Source: Chloroflexota bacterium
GTDB lineage: Bacteria > Chloroflexota > Chloroflexia > Chloroflexales > Roseiflexaceae
Direction of reading: 5' to 3'
Assembly: GCA_013388755.1 (NCBI GenBank)
Contig: JACAEQ010000112.1
Span: 1 to 64,000, forward strand
Length of the DNA stretch: 64,000 nucleotides
Within the stretch, counting starts at the first letter, position 1. Every line of letters begins with the position of its first letter. Positions 34,713 to 46,224 of this stretch are shown here, in pieces. The position numbers and the translations under genes are program-made. The notes beneath the pieces were generated by a model, which worked only from the letters and a program-made list of their open reading frames with translations, did not search any database and was not told where the DNA came from.

Positions 34713-37327
34713 CTTCTGATATAGGATTCGTCATACCATGACGGCGGTGGCACGTCAATAACTGGAAGGGTAATGATAAAGGTGGCGCCGGTGCCGGGCG
34801 CGCTGCGCACATCAATGCGCCCGCCTTGCTGGGTGATGATCTGCTGGCTGATCGCCAGGCCCAGCCCTGAACCATGTGTCTTTGTCGTAAAGAACGGCTC
34901 AAAGATATGCGGCTGCAGATCAGGAGGTATCCCGGCACCCGTATCTTCGATCAGCACCTGGACATAGCGGTCAGCAGGTGTGCCGTCGCTTTCCACCCGG
35001 CTGGCGGAGAACAGGCGCGTGGTCAGGCGTAGCACGCCACCGTGCGGCATGGCATCGATCGCATTCGTGACCAGATTGAGCAGCACCTGGGTCAATTTGT
35101 CGCGTTCGCCGCGAAACACCGGCAGATCGGGAGCCAGGTCCCGCTCAATACAGATATTGTTGCGCGCCAGCGCGCTGCCGAGCAACAGCAGCACACGTTC
35201 GATCACAGCGTTGCAGTCGGTTGACCCAAGCGCACTGCCATCCGGGCGCTGCACATCGAGCAAGCGGCGTATCAAGGTCGAGACACGATCAAGCTCATCA
35301 CTGACCAGGGCGAAGTAGCTAGCCTGGCGTACAGAGTCGGTTGTTTGCGCCAGGTACAGATAGTTCTGGATCGATTGCAGTGGCGTATTCACTTCGTGCG
35401 CCACAATCGCGGCCAGGCGGCCGATCGCAGCCAGTCGCTCGTTCTGCAGCATGATCTCCTCAAGTTGCAACCGCTCGGTGATGTCAACAATGCGGAGCAC
35501 GACCTGACGCACGTCGTTCCCTTCCAGTAATGGCATACTATGGATGTAGAGCATCATTGTTGCACCTGATGCGCTGCTGTAGCGTAGCTGTTCTGTGGTC
35601 GTCGACCGCTCAGACAGGGTGCGAGCGACAACTGGTGCCATGAGCGGGCAGACAGCCGTACACGTCTGGCCAACGAGCGCAGCAGGGGTAGCCTGGAGGA
35701 GTTCGGCGAACCGCTGATTGGCAATCAGCAATGTACCATTGCGATCGATGAGCGCCAGCGCATCGTCCAGGCCATCGAAGATGGTACGCAGCAGATCACG
35801 GCTCTGTTGCAGATCGGCGTTGAGCGCACGCAGGCGCTCATTGGCTTCCGCGAGCGCCTGTTTGACCCGCTGGCGTTCGGTGATGTCGCTGATCACGCCG
35901 ATCATCCCGGCGAGCTGCGCATGCTCATCGTAGATAGGTGCGATGGTCGTGTATGCCGGAAACAGAGTGCCATCGCGGCGCCACATGGTGAGCTCGCCTT
36001 CCCAGTTCCGTTTACTGGCGATGGTGGCTCTGATCGCATCCTGTGTCACCTGGTCGAGCTGGCTATCAACAAGGAAATCGGAGTTGCGGCGACCTATCTC
36101 AGTTGCATTCCAGCCAAACATCCGTGTTGCGGAATCGCTCCAGTAGATGATTTCGCGGCTGGTGTTAATCGCGATCACTGCCTGGCCAACCGCAGCGAGT
36201 AGTTTTGCCTGGAAGCGCAACTGTGCTTCGGCAGTCTTGCGTTCAGCGATCTCGCAGGCAAGCATGTCGTTTGCCCGGCGCAGATCAGCGGTTCGCTGCT
36301 GGACACGGCTCTCAAGTTCTGTGTTTAGCTGGCGATACTCCGCCTCACTCCGCCGCAGCGCCTCCGTAATACGTTTCTGCTCGGTGATGTCGGTAGCGAT
36401 GATAACAACGAACGCGATTGCGCCCTGATCGTTGTAGAAAAGCCGGCCACTGGCGAGAACCGGAACCTCGCTGCCGTCCTTACGGGTCAACGCCAGTTCA
36501 GCGCTCCAGCAACCGTCCTGAATGATCCTGGCGATGATATCGAGAACATTGATCGATCCACCGAGCGTTTCTTCGAGGCGCACGACCGAGGCGCCGAGCG
36601 CTTCCGCTCTGCTCCAGCCGAAGGTGGCGACCGCGGCCTGGTTCCAGTAAACGATTGTTCCACCTGGTTCGATAGCAATAACCGCCTGGCCAATGGCATC
36701 GAGCAGACTGCCGTGAAAGCGCAGCAACGCTTCGGCAGTATAGCGCCGGGTGATGTCGCTCGTGAGCCCGACGAGTTCAATCGGATCGCCGTGAGCATCG
36801 CGGAGCGGATGCATGCGCGTCTGCACGTGGCGCACACTGCCATGTTTGTGAATGATACGGTATTCGATCTCGACGCCGCTGGTCAGGCTGGCTCGCAATG
36901 CCGCGAGGACAGCGGCTACATCGTCGGGGTGCGTAATGCGCAGCCAGATGTTCGGATCGGCGTAGACTTCCGCAGCAGTGTACCCTGTGATCGTTTCGAC
37001 GGCCCGGCTGGCAAAGGTGACCGTGAAGCTTGGCTCGATCGCGGTCCACGACAGATGGGCGATCCAGAAGATATCCTGCATATCGTCGGTCACACGCTGA
37101 AGCAGCAGATCACGGTCGTACTCCGCGCCAGCGGACAGGCGCCGTTCGGGATCGGACGACGCGCGCCCGTGTCGCGCGGCAAGTTGTGCCGTGGCGTCGG
37201 CCAGTTCGCGCTCCAGCCGGGCATTCTGGCGTTGTAGTTCCTCGATTTGCCGGATCAGCCCCTCAGGCCCGGTTGTGGCAGTTGCGTCCGGCGCAGGATG
37301 TGATGAGGCAGATGTCATAGGCGTCAT
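34709..37327 (-). CDS. PAS-rich sensor histidine kinase
   Basis: 872 residues without membrane segments, so probably cytosolic. After a coiled-coil start there are four PAS domains (about 75-200, 208-320, 375-490, 510-630), e.g. ITGYTAAEVYADPNIWLRITHPDD, then a HisKA dimerisation domain with the phospho-acceptor in IVAHEVNTPLQSI and a HATPase domain (N box VLLNLVTNAIDAM, G1 DTGAGIPPD, G2 GSGLGLAIS). All catalytic boxes are intact. The four-base overlap with the response-regulator gene indicates a cognate pair. What the PAS domains bind cannot be read from the sequence. Confidence 0.94.
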   Translation of the reverse strand: MTPMTSASSHPAPDATATTGPEGLIRQIEELQRQNARLERELADATAQLAARHGRASSDPERRLSAGAEYDRDLLLQRVTDDMQDIFWIAHLSWTAIEPSFTVTFASRAVETITGYTAAEVYADPNIWLRITHPDDVAAVLAALRASLTSGVEIEYRIIHKHGSVRHVQTRMHPLRDAHGDPIELVGLTSDITRRYTAEALLRFHGSLLDAIGQAVIAIEPGGTIVYWNQAAVATFGWSRAEALGASVVRLEETLGGSINVLDIIARIIQDGCWSAELALTRKDGSEVPVLASGRLFYNDQGAIAFVVIIATDITEQKRITEALRRSEAEYRQLNTELESRVQQRTADLRRANDMLACEIAERKTAEAQLRFQAKLLAAVGQAVIAINTSREIIYWSDSATRMFGWNATEIGRRNSDFLVDSQLDQVTQDAIRATIASKRNWEGELTMWRRDGTLFPAYTTIAPIYDEHAQLAGMIGVISDITERQRVKQALAEANERLRALNADLQQSRDLLRTIFDGLDDALALIDRNGTLLIANQRFAELLQATPAALVGQTCTAVCPLMAPVVARTLSERSTTTEQLRYSSASGATMMLYIHSMPLLEGNDVRQVVLRIVDITERLQLEEIMLQNERLAAIGRLAAIVAHEVNTPLQSIQNYLYLAQTTDSVRQASYFALVSDELDRVSTLIRRLLDVQRPDGSALGSTDCNAVIERVLLLLGSALARNNICIERDLAPDLPVFRGERDKLTQVLLNLVTNAIDAMPHGGVLRLTTRLFSASRVESDGTPADRYVQVLIEDTGAGIPPDLQPHIFEPFFTTKTHGSGLGLAISQQIITQQGGRIDVRSAPGTGATFIITLPVIDVPPPSWYDESYIRR

Positions 37328-37403
37328 GATACTACAAGTGTGGGCATATGCGCAGGTTGTTATGTTGTGGCAATTCTGAAAGGTGACGCGTTCTGGCGCC
37401 TAT

Positions 37404-37411
37404 GCTATAAT
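37404..37411 (+). promoter_or_regulatory. Extended -10 promoter candidate upstream of GT4 gene
   Basis: GCTATAAT preceded by TAT: an extended -10 (TGCTATAAT from 37403) about 130 bases before ATG 37543. The -35 region is weak (GGTGAC near 37382). The 215-base divergent spacer contains no other clear element. Confidence 0.5.
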
Positions 37412-37542
37412 TACTTAATAAATCGATCCGCCACGACGCGATGATCGTTCCGGCCGCTGGTCCTCATTGCGTGATGTTGCGCACCCGAATGCGCAGGATC
37501 GTGCGCGATAGATCAGCGGCCGATTCTGTGTCTTGAGGGCCT

Positions 37543-38733
37543 ATGCGTATCCTGATGCTGTCCTGGGAATACCCGCCGCACATTGTTGGTGGGTTGGGGC
37601 GGCATGTCACCGATCTTACCGCTGCGCTGTCGCAACTCGGTATCGACGTGCATGTCGTGACGCCACAGTTGAACCAGGGTGATCGGTATGAAGTGACCGC
37701 TATGGGTGTTACGGTGCACCGGGTGGCCGCTCCACCGCTGGCGGACCAGACCTTTGTCGGGTTTGTGCAGGAAATGAACCGCGGCCTGGCGGCGGCGGCG
37801 CTCGATGCGCGGCGCAGATCCGGCGACTTTGATGTCATTCATGCGCACGACTGGCTGGTGGCACAGGCGGCGATAATGCTCAAGCAGGCCTGGCATCGCC
37901 CATTGATCACAACCATTCATGCGACCGAGCGTGGCCGGCAGCAGGGGCACGTCGCTGGTGATCATTCAGCGCAGATCGACCGGCTGGAGCGGTTGCTGAC
38001 CGGTGAGGCGTGGCGGGTTATTACGTGCTCACGCTATATGGCGCAAGAAGTGCAGAGCTATTTTGGTACTGCAGGCGAGAAAATTGATGTTGTGCCGAAT
38101 GGTGTGGTTGTGCGCGGTTGCCCGTTCGAAAGCGATCGTGAGCGCCGCGAGTTCCGCCGTCGTTTCGCGGCTGACGATCAGCCGCTGGTTTTCTATGTCG
38201 GGCGGATCGTGTACGAAAAGGGGCTGCACATTCTGCTCGATGCCTGGCCACGCGTGCTGCTCCACATGCCGCAGGCACGCCTGATCATCGCCGGCGCCGG
38301 CGCATATCTCGACGCGCTGCGCCAGCGCGCGTGGGATCTGGGGATCATCGAGCGCGTGTTCTTTCCGGGCTATGTCTCTGATGAGGAGCGCGACAGGCTG
38401 TATCACGTGACCGATGCCGCCGTGTTCCCCTCGCTGTATGAGCCGTTCGGTATCGTGGCGCTGGAGGCGATGGCTGCCGGCTGCCCGGTGATTGTAGCGC
38501 AAACAGGCGGCCTCGGTGAAGTCGTGTCGCTCCACGAGACTGGCCTGACCATCTATCCCAATAATGTTGAGTCGCTGGTGTGGGGTATTCTCCATACCCT
38601 CGCCCATCCACGCTGGTCGCAGGAACGCGCGACGAACGCGTTGCGCGAGGTACGTGAGCGCTACAGCTGGCACACGATCGCCCGGACGACGGCAGAGATC
38701 TATCGCCGGGCGTGCGTGGAGTGGCAGGTGTAG
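37543..38733 (+). CDS. GT4-family glycosyltransferase (glycogen-synthase-like start)
   Basis: 396 residues. The N-terminus MRILMLSWEYPPHIVGGLGR carries the KxGGL-like loop of starch/glycogen-synthase-related enzymes. The C-terminal domain shows VVPNGV, VGRIVYEKGLHILLDA, and FPSLYEPFGIVALEAMAAGCPVI, the E-x7-E motif with donor-binding residues, followed by GGLGEVV. It is a retaining GT-B enzyme using a nucleotide sugar. The acceptor is unknown; a role in glucan or glycolipid synthesis is inferred. It is monocistronic, between a divergent kinase gene and a convergent ppdK. Confidence 0.9.
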   Translation: MRILMLSWEYPPHIVGGLGRHVTDLTAALSQLGIDVHVVTPQLNQGDRYEVTAMGVTVHRVAAPPLADQTFVGFVQEMNRGLAAAALDARRRSGDFDVIHAHDWLVAQAAIMLKQAWHRPLITTIHATERGRQQGHVAGDHSAQIDRLERLLTGEAWRVITCSRYMAQEVQSYFGTAGEKIDVVPNGVVVRGCPFESDRERREFRRRFAADDQPLVFYVGRIVYEKGLHILLDAWPRVLLHMPQARLIIAGAGAYLDALRQRAWDLGIIERVFFPGYVSDEERDRLYHVTDAAVFPSLYEPFGIVALEAMAAGCPVIVAQTGGLGEVVSLHETGLTIYPNNVESLVWGILHTLAHPRWSQERATNALREVRERYSWHTIARTTAEIYRRACVEWQV

Positions 38734-38852
38734 GGGAGACCGTCACAGACGGGGGTTCGCAGGCGGCCCCGACATGGGGAAGTGGCGGCGGAATGGCTTC
38801 CGCAGGAAACGGTTTACCTCGTCTCGCCGATCGAACACATCATTTCCAGGTG

Positions 38853-38874
38853 AAAAAACTGTCACGAATGACAG
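38853..38874 (-). terminator. Rho-independent terminator of ppdK
   Basis: Read on the minus strand: CTGTCA-TTCG-TGACAG followed by TTTTTT. A six-base-pair stem capped by a UUCG tetraloop with a T tract is a canonical intrinsic terminator. It lies about 45 bases after the ppdK stop, just beyond a larger hairpin. Confidence 0.85.
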
Positions 38875-38908
38875 ATGGAGAGGCGCAGCCGCCACTGCGC
38901 CTCTCCAT
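38875..38908. terminator. 14-bp perfect hairpin between convergent GT4 and ppdK genes
   Basis: ATGGAGAGGCGCAG and CTGCGCCTCTCCAT enclose a six-base loop. It directly adjoins the T-tailed hairpin at 38853-38874. For plus-strand transcription there is no T tract. It may strengthen termination or protect mRNA 3' ends. Confidence 0.7.
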
Positions 38909-38918
38909 GCGCGGTCCG

Positions 38919-41588
<2,670 letters not shown>

Positions 41589-41692
41589 GATGTTTGCCCC
41601 CTTGAGGAACTAGCGTTTTGCAACAACAGGCCGCGACCACCTGCATCAAAGCCTGGCGGAGGAGTGGCGCGCAGCCGCCTGGAACCTGAAGG

Positions 41693-41721
41693 ATATTACA
41701 TCAGTCGCGGGAATTGTGCAA
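41693..41721 (-). promoter_or_regulatory. Promoter candidate of ppdK
   Basis: Minus strand: TTGCAC (41716-41721), 17-base spacer, TAATAT (41693-41698). The leader would be about 95 bases. Confidence 0.6.
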
Positions 41722-41735
41722 CGTGACCATGTGAC

Positions 41736-41985
41736 GAGGCGCGAGGAGGGCGGGAAAGGGGGAGCGGGAGAGGGGGAGAGCAGGAGAGCAGGAGAGCGGG
41801 AGAGGGGGAGCGGGGGAGGGCGGGAGAGGGGGAGCGGGGGAGCGCGGGAGAGGAGACGTAGATGAAGGCTATACATAGGAATGTAAAGCTGTCACACATC
41901 AAAAGCTCTCCTCCTCTCCCCTTCTCCTCCTCTCCTCTCCTGTTCTCCTCCTCTCCTCTTCTCGGTGTCTCCCATTCCTCCCTTC
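41736..41985. repeat. Polypurine tract followed by polypyrimidine tract
   Basis: About 120 bases (41738-41858) are almost pure G/A built from GGGAGAGGGGGAGC-like units. After a roughly 48-base non-repetitive segment come about 75 bases (41909-41983) of almost pure C/T built from CTCCTCTC-like units. The arms are complementary in composition, so the whole could fold into an imperfect giant hairpin or form triplex DNA. It fills the oppC-ppdK spacer. No gene is supported. Confidence 0.9.
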
Positions 41986-42004
41986 GCAATATCTCCCGGC
42001 CGCG

Positions 42005-42907
42005 TCACTTCCGCAAACGCGGGTCAAGCGCATCGCGCAGGCCATCGCCAACGAAGGAAAAGCTTAACATAATAAGGGCGATCAACAAGGTTGGCAGCAA
42101 TCCCATGTGCCAGTACACACGGATATATGCCGATGATGCGCCGACCATCTTACCCAGGCTGGCAGTTGGTTCATTGATACCGAGGCCGAGGAAGCTGAGG
42201 CCGGCTTCGGTAAAGATCGCAATCGGCACACCCAGTGTGACCGCAATGATCAAGGGAGTGAGCGCATTGGGCAGCAGGTGCCGCCAGGCGATCTGCAACG
42301 GCGGTACGCCGACGGTGCGCGCCGCTTCAATGAACTCCTTTTCGCGCAGTGAGAAGAGCTGCGCGCGTGTAAGGCGACAGATATCCACCCAGCCAATCAA
42401 CCCGATCGCCAGGATGACGTTGAACAATCCACCGCCAAAGATCGAGATCAAGAACAGCGCGAACAGCAACTGCGGAATGGCTGTGAACAGCTCGACGACC
42501 CGCATCACAAAGAAATCCACCCAGCCACCAAGGAAACCGGCGCTCAATCCGAGGATCGCCCCGATCACCAGCGCGATTGCCTGAACCGAGAGGCCTACGA
42601 TCAGCGACGTGCGGGTACCGTGGACGAGGCGCTTGAGCATATCACGCCCCACATCATCGGTACCCAGCACATAGCCCGCCTCACCGGGGAACTTGCGTGC
42701 ATCAATCGGCCTGGCGAGGTTCGGATTGGGCGCGATGACATCAGCGAAGATACTGATGCACACCAGTAACGCCACGATGACCAGGGCACCCATCGCCAGT
42801 TTATTCTTGGAGAAGCGGATCGCAGCGTCGCGCCAGAGATTGCTTGGCGGGCGCGCACTGATCGGATCGGTCTTGACGAGGGTTTCTTTTCTCGCAACTA
42901 CACTCAT
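42005..42907 (-). CDS. oppC: Peptide/oligopeptide ABC transporter permease (OppC/DppC type)
   Basis: 300 residues. An N-terminal cytoplasmic tail with a first helix (LAMGALVIVALLVCISIFADVIAPNP), then the BPD_transp_1 core with TGRDM-like GTDDVGRDMLKRLVHGTRTSL and the EAA loop REKEFIEAARTVGVPPLQIAWRH, which contacts the ATPase. The C-terminus SFVGDGLRDALDPRLRK is typical of DppC. AGGGAG precedes the ATG. It is the last gene of the oppA-oppB-oppC set; no oppD/oppF ATPases follow, so the ATPase must be encoded elsewhere. Confidence 0.93.
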   Translation of the reverse strand: MSVVARKETLVKTDPISARPPSNLWRDAAIRFSKNKLAMGALVIVALLVCISIFADVIAPNPNLARPIDARKFPGEAGYVLGTDDVGRDMLKRLVHGTRTSLIVGLSVQAIALVIGAILGLSAGFLGGWVDFFVMRVVELFTAIPQLLFALFLISIFGGGLFNVILAIGLIGWVDICRLTRAQLFSLREKEFIEAARTVGVPPLQIAWRHLLPNALTPLIIAVTLGVPIAIFTEAGLSFLGLGINEPTASLGKMVGASSAYIRVYWHMGLLPTLLIALIMLSFSFVGDGLRDALDPRLRK

Positions 42908-42917
42908 GGTGCTCCCT

Positions 42918-42953
42918 GTGAACGTTGGACGTTAAACGTTGAACGTTGAACGG
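42918..42953. repeat. AACGTT short tandem repeat between oppB and oppC
   Basis: Five GACGTT/AACGTT units spaced 7-8 bases apart (TGAACGTTGGACGTTAAACG and onward). Each unit is self-complementary. It occupies most of the 48-base spacer, leaving only the oppC ribosome-binding site. Confidence 0.85.
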
Positions 42954-42955
42954 AC

Positions 42956-43879
42956 TCACGTCAACTTCACGCGCGGGTCGATCCAGGTATACAGCAGATC
43001 GGTCAGCAAATAGACAAGGCCCCACAGCGCAGCAATCAGCAACATGAGCGCCATGATCATGGGGTAGTCGCGGTCGAGCACACTCTCAACAAAAAACTTG
43101 CCCAGGCCAGGTACACGGAACATCGTCTCGACAAAGACCGTACCGGTGATCAGGTCGGGAATGCGTGGGCCGAGCACCGTAATAATCGGGATCAACGCAT
43201 TCTTGACCGCGTGGCGCATGACGACCATCTGTTCTGCCAGCCCTTTGGCGCGCGCGGTACGGATGTAATCCGAGGTAAAGACATCTGCCAGGCTGGCGCG
43301 CGTATAGCGTGCAGCGATGCCCAGCGGCCCCATGCCAAGCGCGACCATTGGCATAATGATCTGGCGCCAGTCATCGCCCCAGCCGCCAAGCGGCAGCCAC
43401 TTGAGTTGCACCGCAAAAATGAGAATCAGCCACAACGCGATGACGAAATTCGGAACGGTCAGGCCAAGCGTGGCAAGAAAGGTGACCACATAATCTACCG
43501 GGCTATTCTGGCGCACGGCGGCAAGGATGCCCAGCAGGATGCCGCTGCCAAGTGCGACAACGACCGTAATGCCACCCAGGGCAATACTGATCGGCCAGGT
43601 ACGTCCGATAACCTGCGCCACTGTTTCGGTCGGGCTAGAAAACGAATACCCAAAATCGCCGCGCAGGGCGTTCGCCATGTAGTTGATGTACTGGATATGC
43701 AACGGCTGGTCAAGGCCATACTTGGCGAGAATATTCGCCTTGGCGGCCGGGGGCAGCGGCATGTTTGGTTCATCGAACGGGCCGCCTGGCGTTGCGTGCA
43801 TCAGCAAGAAGGCGACGATGGATACCAGAATGAAGACGAATGCCAGCCCGCCTAGACGTTGGGCAATGTATGCGACCAT
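42956..43879 (-). CDS. oppB: Peptide/oligopeptide ABC transporter permease (OppB/DppB type)
   Basis: 307 residues with six membrane helices. [20 protein letters not shown] is the family N-terminus; the extracellular loop [20 protein letters not shown] and the EAA loop [26 protein letters not shown] follow, then [21 protein letters not shown]. It forms the channel with OppC. CGGAG precedes the ATG. It is separated from oppA by 93 bases holding an inverted simple repeat. Confidence 0.95.
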   Translation of the reverse strand: MVAYIAQRLGGLAFVFILVSIVAFLLMHATPGGPFDEPNMPLPPAAKANILAKYGLDQPLHIQYINYMANALRGDFGYSFSSPTETVAQVIGRTWPISIALGGITVVVALGSGILLGILAAVRQNSPVDYVVTFLATLGLTVPNFVIALWLILIFAVQLKWLPLGGWGDDWRQIIMPMVALGMGPLGIAARYTRASLADVFTSDYIRTARAKGLAEQMVVMRHAVKNALIPIITVLGPRIPDLITGTVFVETMFRVPGLGKFFVESVLDRDYPMIMALMLLIAALWGLVYLLTDLLYTWIDPRVKLT

Positions 43880-43892
43880 GATTGGCTCCGTG

Positions 43893-43968
43893 AAGGGTTA
43901 AGGGTTAAGGGTTAGATTCATTGATACCGTTGAGCTCAATACGTTAACCCCTAACCCCTGACCCTTAA
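43893..43968. repeat. Inverted GGGTTA/TAACCC simple repeat between oppA and oppB
   Basis: Left arm AAGGGTTAAGGGTTAAGGGT (43893 onward), right arm GTTAACCCCTAACCCCTGAC to 43968, with about 27 bases between. The arms can pair over about 20 bases with a few mismatches. Position after oppA and before oppB suggests an mRNA stem-loop. Confidence 0.85.
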
Positions 43969-43972
43969 TCTC

Positions 43973-45871
43973 CTACGCCGGCGGCTTGTCGCGGAACTTC
44001 GTGATCTCATTGCTCATATAGAGCGTCTGCATCGAATCGCTCATCGAGCTGAACCCGGGCCACTGCAGGCCGGCAAAGCCCGCGACATTCGGCTCAAAGC
44101 ACTCGCCAACCACGTAGGGCTTGTAGATATCGGCCACCGTGCGGTGGTAAATGAACACTGCCGGCGCTTCCTCGACCAGCATCCGTTCTGCATCCTGGAA
44201 CACCTTGATCCGGCCTTCCTGGTCAGTGCTCTCCGCCGCCGAGTTGACCATGTCGTCGAAGGTCTTGTTAAACCAGTTGTGGCGGCCAGTGCTGAGCCAT
44301 ACGCCAAGCATATTCGACGGGTCAAGGAAGTCGATGCCATAGGATACCATCCCGAACTGGATCTGGGTTGGTTTGGCATTGATCGCGTCCATAAAGGTCT
44401 TGAATTCTTTGTTCGAGACCTCGACCTCAATGCCGTATTCCTGAGTAATCTCGGCTGCGATCGCCGTCGCCAGGGCGACGCGGATCTGCGGCTCATTGCG
44501 CAACCAGAGGGTCAGCTTCGGAAAGCCCTTGCCCCCCTCGTAGCCGGCCTCTTTCAGCAGCGCGCGCCCCTTCTCCGGGTCATAGTTCTGGATATCCTTC
44601 AGCCCTTCGCTGTTCGACGCCGGGAAGCCCGGCATCAGGAAGGAATAGGCTGGAATACCCTGTGTCGGCGTGATAATCGTCTTGATCAACGTATCGCGGT
44701 CGACGATATGGCTGAACGCCTGGCGCACGCGCACATCGTTAAATGGCGGGTTCTGGCAGTCGAAGAACAGGTAGTCGGTGCGGAAGTCGGCAGCAGTCAG
44801 GCGGATCTGTTTCTGGAGCTCCGGATCCCGGGCGATGATCTCATTGTCGGCCGTCTGCAACTGCTCGCCGGTGACGCGATCAACTTCACCGGCCTGGTAG
44901 CCGGCGAAGAATGCCTCGGGCCGGGCGGCAATCTGGATGACCTTCTGGATGCGTGGGCGATTGGTGCCCTTGTAGGTCGGGTTAGCTTCGTACACAACCC
45001 GCTGGCCGGGCTTGAATTCCTTCAGGATGTATGGCCCACACGAGATCGTCTTGTCAGGTTCGGCAGTGTACAGGCCGCTGCCGTACTCTTTCAGTTTTGC
45101 CGCACTTAAGACTTCGCTATAGACGAGTTTGGCCGGCAAGAAGGGCGCGGGCGTTTCGGTTTCGACGACCAGGGTATGTGCATCTCTGGCCGTCACACCG
45201 AGCTGGTCGAGTGGCAACTCGCCGGCGACGCACTTGTCCCAGTTCTTGATTGCGCCCGGCGCGCTGTAATACCAGGCGAAGTCCCATGCGTGCGTCGGAT
45301 CGGCGGCATAGCGGAAGGTTGCGACGAAATCGTCTGCCGTCACCGGTGTACCGTCGCTCCAGACCAGATTCGGGTCGAGCTTGAACGTCCAGGCCTTGCC
45401 CGTTTCATCGGCTTCCCAGGACAGTGCGGCAGCCGGCTGCACCTGGAAGTTCTTGTCCAGCCGGGTCAGAGTGTCTCCGGTGACGTTGGTGATGCTACCA
45501 AACCCACCCGACTTATAGATCGTTTCCATCTGGTTCGGGCTGGTCCAGTCGGCGCTGATGTCGAAGTAGGTCACAAACGTCTGATACTCGGGTGGAGCGG
45601 CGTCAGCAGGCAGCGTTACACCGTTGATCGTCTCGGCGCTGGCTGCAGGAGGTGCGGTAGGCGCCGCAGTAGGCGCGGGAACCGCTGTGGCCGGGATGAC
45701 CGGTGCCAGCGTTGGCGCCGTTGTCGGTGGGACGAGGGTGGCGGGCGGAGCGGTGGGCGCCGTGGTTGCGCCGCCGCCGCCACAGGCCGCAATCACTGCC
45801 GATCCGGCGCCGATTGCGGCGGCGCGCAGGAACGTTCGCCGGTTCAACCGTACCTTCTTGTCGGACTTCAT
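43973..45871 (-). CDS. oppA: Oligopeptide ABC transporter substrate-binding lipoprotein, Tat-exported
   Basis: 632 residues of SBP family 5. The N-terminus has the twin-arginine motif NRRTFLRAA followed by a lipobox (AVIAACG), so it should be exported folded through Tat and lipid-anchored. A Pro/Thr/Ala linker (about 38-80) precedes the binding domain: LSWEADETGKAWTFKLDPNLVWSDGTPVTADDFV is the family signature region. It captures peptides for OppB/OppC. A strong minus-strand promoter (46130-46158) gives a leader of about 250 bases. The family also includes nickel and sugar binders, but peptides fit best. Confidence 0.93.
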   Translation of the reverse strand: MKSDKKVRLNRRTFLRAAAIGAGSAVIAACGGGGATTAPTAPPATLVPPTTAPTLAPVIPATAVPAPTAAPTAPPAASAETINGVTLPADAAPPEYQTFVTYFDISADWTSPNQMETIYKSGGFGSITNVTGDTLTRLDKNFQVQPAAALSWEADETGKAWTFKLDPNLVWSDGTPVTADDFVATFRYAADPTHAWDFAWYYSAPGAIKNWDKCVAGELPLDQLGVTARDAHTLVVETETPAPFLPAKLVYSEVLSAAKLKEYGSGLYTAEPDKTISCGPYILKEFKPGQRVVYEANPTYKGTNRPRIQKVIQIAARPEAFFAGYQAGEVDRVTGEQLQTADNEIIARDPELQKQIRLTAADFRTDYLFFDCQNPPFNDVRVRQAFSHIVDRDTLIKTIITPTQGIPAYSFLMPGFPASNSEGLKDIQNYDPEKGRALLKEAGYEGGKGFPKLTLWLRNEPQIRVALATAIAAEITQEYGIEVEVSNKEFKTFMDAINAKPTQIQFGMVSYGIDFLDPSNMLGVWLSTGRHNWFNKTFDDMVNSAAESTDQEGRIKVFQDAERMLVEEAPAVFIYHRTVADIYKPYVVGECFEPNVAGFAGLQWPGFSSMSDSMQTLYMSNEITKFRDKPPA

Positions 45872-45950
45872 GCGTTTCTGTTCCTTTCCTGTGAGTTTCT
45901 TTCGGGGAATCTACTGCGCGACGACTGGCGTCGCATATCCTTTACACGGT

Positions 45951-46066
45951 GCCACAGCCTGGCTGTGGCCCGGCTCGGGAACAACAGTGCAACCCGGTTG
46001 CGCTGTGAGCGATCACGAATATGCCAGCGCTGCGTCTGCAGCGCGTTGGTGACTTCCTGGTCACCA
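45951..46066 (-). promoter_or_regulatory. Hairpins in the long oppA leader
   Basis: Within the predicted 250-base 5' leader two perfect hairpins occur: GCCACAGC-CTG-GCTGTGGC (45951-45969) and TGGTGAC-6nt-GTCACCA (46047-46066). Neither is followed by a T tract. No known riboswitch was recognised. They may regulate translation or mRNA stability. Confidence 0.45.
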
Positions 46067-46129
46067 GCCAGTGATACCTATGATGACAACCCGGGCCGGG
46101 AACATATGCCTGAAGCGCAGAGCAACGGA

Positions 46130-46158
46130 ATCATAACATTACACGAATCGCTTGTCAA
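46130..46158 (-). promoter_or_regulatory. Strong promoter of oppA
   Basis: Minus strand: TTGACA (46153-46158), 17-base spacer, TATGAT (46130-46135). Only one mismatch to the housekeeping consensus. Confidence 0.85.
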
Positions 46159-46224
46159 CGGCAGGTTAACTATCAGTAGTCCAACTGTCAGGATCGTGTA
46201 CTTGTATTAGATATCCAATTACGC

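Noticed and set aside
41736-41985. CRISPR array
   Set aside because: The units are low-complexity purine or pyrimidine runs without constant-length spacers, and no cas genes are present.
43893-43968. Telomere or linear-replicon end
   Set aside because: The GGGTTA units are few, internal to an operon, and flanked by normal genes; a simple inverted repeat explains them.
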